Shown here piece after piece: positions 1 to 4,297 of a stretch of 13,341 bases of DNA. The stretch spans positions 1-13,341 of the forward strand of contig CABUWB010000024.1 of the NCBI GenBank assembly GCA_902495025.1. The letters are read 5' to 3'. The DNA comes from an uncultured Eubacteriales bacterium (lineage in GTDB: Bacteria > Bacillota > Clostridia > Lachnospirales > CAG-274). The position numbers and the translations under genes were made by a program. Position 1 is the stretch's first letter; each line of letters begins with the position of its first letter. Under the pieces are notes generated by a model that saw only the letters and a program-made list of their open reading frames with translations, had not been told where the DNA came from and made no database searches.

Positions 1-98
1 CGAATGTAGAACAAACCACCATGATTGACGGGCGGCAGATTGCCGCCCCTACGATTGAAATGTTAAGGTATTATTACACCGATAAACTCTAATTTACC
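1..98 (+). repeat. Interspersed palindromic repeat, copy 1 (right part only)
   Basis: This is the right-hand part of a repeat whose left part lies outside the window. It holds a perfect 8-bp hairpin (GGGCGGCA at 30-37, loop GAT, TGCCGCCC at 41-48) followed by the module end CCGCCCCTAC (43-52). It ends with TAAACTCTAATTTACC (83-98), the exact reverse complement of the left end of the copy at 7135. The arm between hairpin and end matches the corresponding arms of the other two copies. No reading frame is present. The 95 bases from 99 to the rlmH stop hold no gene, and I see no convincing terminator there. Confidence 0.8.
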
Positions 99-193
99 TT
101 ATACAAAAACAGAGCTGCCGTACAAAACTCATGCACCAGCCCTTAATGGTCAGCCATATACTTTAATGCAGAAGCATTTAACACGCATCTATC

Positions 194-673
194 CTACTTA
201 TGATAAGGCTCATTTTTAATAATTCTGTATGCCCTGTACACCTGTTCAAGCAGGATAACCCTCATAAGCTGGTGAGGAAAAGTCATATCTGAAAAGCTTA
301 TTTTACTGTCAGCTCTTTTAAGCACCTTATCGGCAAGCCCCAGAGAGCCGCCAATAACAAAGGTAATATGGCTTATGCCCTTTACCATGCTTTCACTAAA
401 CAGTGAGGAAAAGCCCTCGCTGGTATATTTTTTCCCATCAATTGCAAGGGCAATAACATAGCTGCCGTCCTTAATGACCCTTAACAGCCTATCACCCTCG
501 GCAGATTTTACCTGCTCCGCCTGTTTATCGCTAAGGCTTTCGGGGCATTTTTCGTCAGGCATTTCCGCAATTTCAAGTGTTATGTATCTTGACAGCCTTT
601 TGGAGTACTCCTTTATGGCGTCCGTAAAATATTTCTCCTTAATTTTGCCGACACAGGCAACAGTAACCTTCAT
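194..673 (-). CDS. rlmH: 23S rRNA (pseudouridine1915-N3)-methyltransferase RlmH
   Basis: RlmH is a SPOUT-fold methyltransferase that methylates pseudouridine 1915 in helix 69 of 23S rRNA on assembled ribosomes, using S-adenosylmethionine. The protein has the family's start (MKVTVACVGKIKEKYF), the glycine-rich SAM-binding loop (IGGSLGLADKVL) and the hallmark C-terminus with HQLMRVILLEQVYRAYRI and NEPYHK. The start is placed at the ATG at 671-673: it has a GGAG six bases upstream and gives 159 residues, the usual family length. A GTG 21 bases further upstream is in frame but lacks this support. The gene is the last of three minus-strand genes, 171 bases after the shikimate kinase gene. A perfect DnaA-box 9-mer lies 14 bases upstream of its start. 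Identification is secure. Confidence 0.96.
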   Translation of the reverse strand: MKVTVACVGKIKEKYFTDAIKEYSKRLSRYITLEIAEMPDEKCPESLSDKQAEQVKSAEGDRLLRVIKDGSYVIALAIDGKKYTSEGFSSLFSESMVKGISHITFVIGGSLGLADKVLKRADSKISFSDMTFPHQLMRVILLEQVYRAYRIIKNEPYHK

Positions 674-686
674 ATCAATCTCCAAG

Positions 687-878
687 TTATCCACAATAAA
701 TTTAAAAAAAATTACAAAATAAAAGTTTTCACGTTTTTAGCGTGCGAGCGTGCGGTAGTGCTTATTAAGCGGCTTTGCGGCACTTTCTACCGTGCGGTAC
801 AGCGTGCGGATGATGTGCTTTTGGTATAAATATCACACAAAAGCTCAAAACTTATCCACATTATCCACAATATCCACA
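687..878. promoter_or_regulatory. Cluster of DnaA-box-like 9-mers around the rlmH leader
   Basis: TTATCCACA, the consensus DnaA box, occurs perfectly at 687-695, 852-860 and 861-869. A one-mismatch copy (ATATCCACA) follows directly at 870-878. All four point the same way. Between them are an AT-rich stretch (about 696-735) and a GC-rich stretch with repeated CGTGCG. The three boxes at 852-878 lie inside the end of the shikimate kinase gene, where they encode the repeated (I/N)VD tripeptide, so coding constraint may partly explain them. Binding by DnaA is an inference. Confidence 0.4.
741..809. repeat. GC-rich short repeats and imperfect hairpin in the rlmH leader
   Basis: CGTGCG occurs four times in direct orientation (741-746, 749-754, 791-796, 803-808), and three copies extend to CGTGCGG. 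Between the second and third copies lies an imperfect hairpin: CGGT (753-756) pairs with ACCG (789-792) and AGTGC (757-761) pairs with GCACT (780-784), with a 4-base bulge. The tract is much richer in GC than its flanks and is noncoding. On the minus strand it would lie in the transcript between the shikimate kinase and rlmH genes. Its function is unknown. Confidence 0.45.
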
Positions 879-1354
879 ATCTCCCTTGCCACTTCCCTGA
901 GCTGCTTATTATGGCAGTCTACCGTATAATCGGCATATTTTTGGTAAAGCGGCAGTCTTTCATTATATAAGTCATCAAGGGTTTGTCCCTCTTTAAGCGA
1001 CACACCCCTCTCGTTTAAATCACCAAGCCGCCTTTTAAGCTCCTCAACAGGCAGATTAAGGAACACTACCTTGCCTATGCTTTTGTAATGCTCCATAGCC
1101 TCGCTGCCGTACACAACGCTGCCGCCCGGGGAAATTACCGCCTTTTTGGGATTTATTGTCATATTTATACGGTTTTCAAGCTCGTTAAAGCCGTCTGCGC
1201 CTATCTCCTCAATAATTTCGTGCAGCAGCCTGCCCATTTTCTCCTGAATAACCAAATCTCCGTCAATAAAGGTACAGCCAAGCATTTTGGCAAGCACAAC
1301 GCCTACGGTGCTTTTGCCTACACCCGGCATACCTATTAAAATTATGTTTTTCAT
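845..1354 (-). CDS. aroK: Shikimate kinase (AroK-like), divergent substrate site
   Basis: This is a P-loop kinase of the shikimate kinase family (169 residues, normal length), which phosphorylates shikimate at the 3-hydroxyl in aromatic amino acid synthesis. Visible motifs are the Walker A loop GMPGVGKST (8-16), the DxD pair D31/D33, a lid-type Arg116 and Arg133 in the ERLPLY segment. Two normally conserved substrate contacts differ: the Arg after GF (Arg58 in E. coli AroK) is Asn57, and the GGG motif is GGS (77-79). The substrate could therefore be something other than shikimate. The start ATG directly follows the TAA of the aminopeptidase gene, with GGAG just upstream, so translation is probably coupled. 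No other aromatic pathway gene is nearby. The C-terminus has a tandem (I/N)VD repeat. Confidence 0.8.
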   Translation of the reverse strand: MKNIILIGMPGVGKSTVGVVLAKMLGCTFIDGDLVIQEKMGRLLHEIIEEIGADGFNELENRINMTINPKKAVISPGGSVVYGSEAMEHYKSIGKVVFLNLPVEELKRRLGDLNERGVSLKEGQTLDDLYNERLPLYQKYADYTVDCHNKQLREVAREIVDIVDNVDKF

Positions 1355-2467
1355 TTACATCAGCTCCTCGGGGTTAAGGCATTTAAGCTCATCAAGCACA
1401 AAAATACCGTTCTTTCTTATTAATACATCGTCAAAGTAAATTTCACCGCCGCCGTACTGCTCGGTTTGTATAAGCACCAAATCCCAGTGTATTGCGCTGC
1501 GGTTGCCGTTGTCGGCATCATCATAGGCGTTGCCAGGTGTAAAGTGTATGCTGCCCCTTATCTTTTCATCAAAAAGTATATTCTTCATAGCCTTTGTGAT
1601 GTAGGGATTTACGCCTATAGCAAACTCGCCCACATAACGTGCGCCCTCGTCGGTATCAAAAATGCTGTTCAGTTTTTCGCTGTCGCTTCCCTCGGCCTTT
1701 ATAATTTTGCCGTCCTTAAATTCAAGGCGTACGCTGTCAAAGGACGCACCCTGATACTCGGTAGGTGTGTTGTAGCTTATAACGCCGTTTACGCTGTCCT
1801 TTACGGGTGCGGTGTAAACCTCGCCGTCGGGTATATTCATTTCACCTGCGCACTTAATGGCAGGTATCCCTTTTATTGAAAAGCTCAAATCCGTACCCTG
1901 TCCCACAATGCGTACCCTGTCGGTTTTGTTCATAAGCTCCACAAGAGCGTCCATGGCTCTGCTCATTTTGGAGTAATCAAGGCAGCACACGTTAAAGTAA
2001 AAGTCCTCAAAAGCCTCCAGACTTGTGCCTGCCGCTTGTGCAAGTGATGCGTTTGGGTATCTTAAAACCACCCATTTCTTTTTAAGCCTTATGTCGTTGT
2101 GTACGTGCTTTGAGTACACGCTGCCGTAAAGGCTCATTTTGTCGGCTGGTACGTCGGCAAGCTCCGCTGTATTGTCGTTGCAGCCTATGCCGATGTATGC
2201 GTCCATCATATCCATTTTTTTGCCGTCTATCTCTGCAAGCGGCTCGTACTGCTCCCTGCTTGCACCCATTAAAAGCTCACGCTGTATCACGTTGCTACCT
2301 ATATCCACATAAGGGTATGCGCCTACCTTGTATGCCTCTTTTATAAGAGCACGTACAAGCGGAACAGCCGCAAAGCCGTTGCTTGCAATAAGCACCCTCT
2401 CACCGGGTTTGAGAGAGCAGCTGTAATTTATCAGGTTATGCGCCAGTTTAACAAATCTTTCGTCCAT
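1355..2467 (-). CDS. Aminopeptidase, M29 family (AmpS/PepS type)
   Basis: This is a cytoplasmic two-metal aminopeptidase that removes N-terminal residues from peptides. The start at 2467 is chosen for the GAGGTG just upstream; a longer reading to 2509 has no such site. The 370-residue protein opens with the typical LAHNLINYSCSLKPGERVLI. Likely metal ligands of the family are present in order: Glu216 (PDGEVYTAP), Glu281 (VGEFAIG), His308 (SIHF), and His327/Asp329 (IHWD). The family's active-site Tyr falls at 315, seven residues after His308 as in the Thermus enzyme. It ends with the family's EIYFDDVLIRKNG segment. At 370 residues it is somewhat shorter than the usual ~410. It is the first gene of a minus-strand unit whose second gene starts immediately after its stop codon. 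Confidence 0.92.
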   Translation of the reverse strand: MDERFVKLAHNLINYSCSLKPGERVLIASNGFAAVPLVRALIKEAYKVGAYPYVDIGSNVIQRELLMGASREQYEPLAEIDGKKMDMMDAYIGIGCNDNTAELADVPADKMSLYGSVYSKHVHNDIRLKKKWVVLRYPNASLAQAAGTSLEAFEDFYFNVCCLDYSKMSRAMDALVELMNKTDRVRIVGQGTDLSFSIKGIPAIKCAGEMNIPDGEVYTAPVKDSVNGVISYNTPTEYQGASFDSVRLEFKDGKIIKAEGSDSEKLNSIFDTDEGARYVGEFAIGVNPYITKAMKNILFDEKIRGSIHFTPGNAYDDADNGNRSAIHWDLVLIQTEQYGGGEIYFDDVLIRKNGIFVLDELKCLNPEELM

Positions 2468-2499
2468 TATAATCACCTCATATATATTCTTAATAGATG

Positions 2500-2528
2500 A
2501 TTTTACCACATATTAAAAAAAATATAAA
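2500..2528 (-). promoter_or_regulatory. Candidate promoter for the aminopeptidase gene
   Basis: Read on the minus strand, an extended -10 element TGG-TAAAAT (TAAAAT at 2505-2500) lies 17 bases after a weak -35 hexamer TTTATA (2528-2523). It is about 35 bases upstream of the chosen aminopeptidase start. The -10 is good and the -35 is poor. It lies almost back to back with the plus-strand promoter at 2536. Confidence 0.5.
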
Positions 2529-2535
2529 GAATTGT

Positions 2536-2564
2536 TTGACATTTTATAATCAATGTTATATTAT
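2536..2564 (+). promoter_or_regulatory. Sigma-A promoter for the lipoprotein gene, with overlapping inverted repeat
   Basis: TTGACA (2536-2541), a 17-base spacer and TATTAT (2559-2564) form a near-consensus housekeeping promoter. A 7-base inverted repeat, TTATAAT (2544-2550) and ATTATAA (2560-2566), spans the spacer and overlaps the -10, so it could be an operator. In such AT-rich DNA it could also be chance. The ribosome binding site AGGAGG (2607-2612) lies six bases before the ATG at 2619. Confidence 0.75.
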
Positions 2565-2618
2565 AAATGAATAATTAATAATAATTTTACAATTTGTTTA
2601 AAATTCAGGAGGATTAAT

Positions 2619-3629
2619 ATGAAATTTCTAATATCATTTTTTGCTGCCCTGCTGGTGCTTACCATGACAGGCTGCGGTGCAAAGCAGGAGGATACCGCTG
2701 CAAATGTACCTGCCGACAATGCCGAAATACAAAGCGCTGCACAGCAGGCACAGGCAGCGCTGCCCGTTTCAAGTGATGAGGCAAATTTGAAAACGGTGGG
2801 CAATACCTCGTCAAACTATATCAACAACGGCATTTCAACCATTTATGCGGACGAAATATATTTCATTGGCAAGGACGAGGGTAAAAGGGGTATTTACCGA
2901 ATGAACAACACAACAGGCGTTGTTGAAAGCGTGGCTGATGTCAATGCTACCGCACAGGATTTAAGCACAATTGACGGCACTGTGTACTATCTTCAGGACG
3001 GCAGTATTTACAAAACCGCAATCAGAAAGGCGCCTGAGCTTGTCAAGGAGGACGGCACAATTACCGATATGTGCGTTACTCCAAAGTGGATTTACTACCT
3101 TAAAAAGGACAGCAAGGGACTTGGCAAGGTGTTTAAGATTATGAATACGGGTACGGGTGAAACCATGGTTAATCCATCGTCGGATGTTACCGCTGATTTT
3201 CACACCCTTACATACGAAAATAATATGCTTTATTTCAGCGATGCAAACGGCATAGGCTATATGTACCTTGACGGCACTAACAAAAGCTATATTATGACAG
3301 GCTATCAGATTATCGACTACGCTATTTACGGCAATTACGTGTACTTTGTTTACAACGGTCAGATTTTCCGCATTAAAAAGGACGGCACAAGCGAAAGCGT
3401 GCCATGTAATGTGGCAAATGTAAGGCGCATTAATATAGCAGGCGAGGTTATGTATGTTATATCCGATGCAGGCATAGGCAAAATGAGTACGGGCGGCGGT
3501 GCTGTTACCACTATCAGCCCCGAAATACCTACCTCGGTTGCTGCCTGCGGCAATTACGTGTTTGCCAATAAGGGTCTTTATTTCTACCACATGAAAACCG
3601 ACGGCAGCGAGGCTGTTACTTTTGAATAA
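2619..3629 (+). CDS. Lipoprotein with beta-propeller-like (DUF5050-type) repeats
   Basis: This is a predicted exported lipoprotein of 336 residues. It starts with a lipoprotein signal peptide: Lys2, a hydrophobic core, then TMTGC with the lipidated Cys at 19. An Ala/Gln/Asp-rich low-complexity linker (about 22-55) follows. The rest (about 60-336) is built from repeated short beta units of the type 'xYFxxx-G-IYRM', for example EIYFIGKDEG..GIYRM, TVYYLQDGSIYKT, WIYYLKKD, MLYFSDANGIGYMYLDG and YVYFVYNGQIFRIKKDG. This pattern is typical of DUF5050/WD40-like propellers. No catalytic motif is visible, and the ligand is unknown. AGGAGG lies six bases before the ATG. The gene has its own promoter and terminator, so it is probably a single-gene unit. 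Codon use resembles that of its neighbours. Confidence 0.85.
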   Translation: MKFLISFFAALLVLTMTGCGAKQEDTAANVPADNAEIQSAAQQAQAALPVSSDEANLKTVGNTSSNYINNGISTIYADEIYFIGKDEGKRGIYRMNNTTGVVESVADVNATAQDLSTIDGTVYYLQDGSIYKTAIRKAPELVKEDGTITDMCVTPKWIYYLKKDSKGLGKVFKIMNTGTGETMVNPSSDVTADFHTLTYENNMLYFSDANGIGYMYLDGTNKSYIMTGYQIIDYAIYGNYVYFVYNGQIFRIKKDGTSESVPCNVANVRRINIAGEVMYVISDAGIGKMSTGGGAVTTISPEIPTSVAACGNYVFANKGLYFYHMKTDGSEAVTFE

Positions 3630-3637
3630 TGTTTTAG

Positions 3638-3675
3638 GGGCTGTTGCACTAATTTTGCAATAGCCCTGTTTTTTT
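3638..3675 (+). terminator. Intrinsic terminator after the lipoprotein gene
   Basis: An 11-bp stem (GGGCTGTTGCA at 3638-3648 with TGCAATAGCCC at 3656-3666, one G-T pair) with a 7-base loop is followed by a run of seven T residues (3669-3675). It begins eight bases after the lipoprotein stop codon and directly precedes the left end of the repeat at 3680. Confidence 0.93.
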
Positions 3676-3679
3676 AATT

Positions 3680-4118
3680 AAATTAATGTTTAGCAGTATA
3701 TCATCAACAACCTAACATTCAAATAACTAACGTATGGATTTACCGTAGGGGCGGCAATCTGCCGCCCGTTAGCAATGATGATATGCTAAAATTAGGGCGG
3801 ATATGGAATCCGCCTTGGGTTGCATAGGCGAGCAGTATTGCGCAGCAATACGACCAGCCCCTACGTAACCAATGATAGAGTGTTGCATTGCATACAAATT
3901 AGATGTTGGTTTGTTTGAATACCTTGCGTATAAGATGAATTTGAAAAAAATCAATTAACGTTGTAATTAACTTGTAGGGGCGGATTCCATATCCGCCCGA
4001 ATGTTGAACATGTTGCAATGGTTGACGGGCGGCAGATTGCCGCCCCTACAGTAAATCCATACGTTATCGATTTACATTTTAGGTTGTTAATATTACACTG
4101 CTAAACTCTAATTTATCC
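3680..4118. repeat. Interspersed palindromic repeat, copy 2 (large compound form)
   Basis: About 440 bases are bounded by long imperfect inverted arms of roughly 90 bases (3680-3768 against 4026-4118). The arms share exact stretches such as CGTATGGATTTAC (3731-3743) and its complement (4051-4063), and their ends are the TTTAGC/GCTAAA terminal sequence. Inside are five hairpins: 3749-3767 (8 bp), 3796-3814 (7 bp), 3835-3851 (7 bp), 3978-3998 (8 bp) and 4027-4045 (8 bp). Two inner modules are each bounded by GTAGGGGC and GCCCCTAC (3745-3864 and 3974-4049). No plausible gene is present. About 105 bases (3866-3970) look unique. The remaining 4119-4225 holds no feature I can support. Confidence 0.8.
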
Positions 4119-4225
4119 CTCAAATAATATCTGCTTAAATGCGGCAGTTTTTTTGGGTAATATTTCCTCTGACGGCAGTATAAATGCCTGTAATGTTACA
4201 GTTTTCTTAAAAAATCTCTATTTAA

Positions 4226-4254
4226 TTGAAAAAGGCAGAAAATTTATGTATAAT
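4226..4254 (+). promoter_or_regulatory. Sigma-A promoter for the phosphodiester glycosidase gene
   Basis: TTGAAA (4226-4231), exactly 17 bases, then a perfect TATAAT (4249-4254). Transcription would begin near 4261, about 37 bases before the ATG at 4298. The TTG that could serve as a longer start for the gene is itself the -35 hexamer, which rules out that start. Confidence 0.85.
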
Positions 4255-4297
4255 TGTTTACAGTGATGATTTTAGAAAAGCAACAGAGGTGTACAAT

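Noticed and set aside
99..193. Possible terminator for the rlmH unit
   Set aside because: On the minus strand there is a T-run, but only a three-base stem precedes it.
2468..2509. Longer start for the aminopeptidase gene
   Set aside because: The extension would cross the likely -10 region and has no ribosome binding site, whereas the ATG at 2467 follows GAGGTG.
2961..3590. 209-codon minus-strand open frame opposite the lipoprotein gene
   Set aside because: It is fully antisense to a gene with promoter, signal peptide and terminator. It has no recognisable domain and an odd composition.
3769..3954. 61-codon minus-strand open frame in the repeat region
   Set aside because: It lies across the hairpins of the palindromic repeat, has no ribosome binding site and reads like translated repeat sequence.
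3745..4049. CRISPR array
   Set aside because: The repeats are self-complementary hairpins in opposite orientations with irregular spacing, and no cas gene is present.
4131..4154. Hairpin and T-run resembling a terminator
   Set aside because: The stem is only four base pairs, and no gene ends nearby on the plus strand.
4226..4297. Upstream TTG start for the glycosidase gene
   Set aside because: The TTG is the -35 hexamer of a consensus promoter, and the 24 extra residues precede a clear signal peptide. The ATG at 4298 has a good ribosome binding site.
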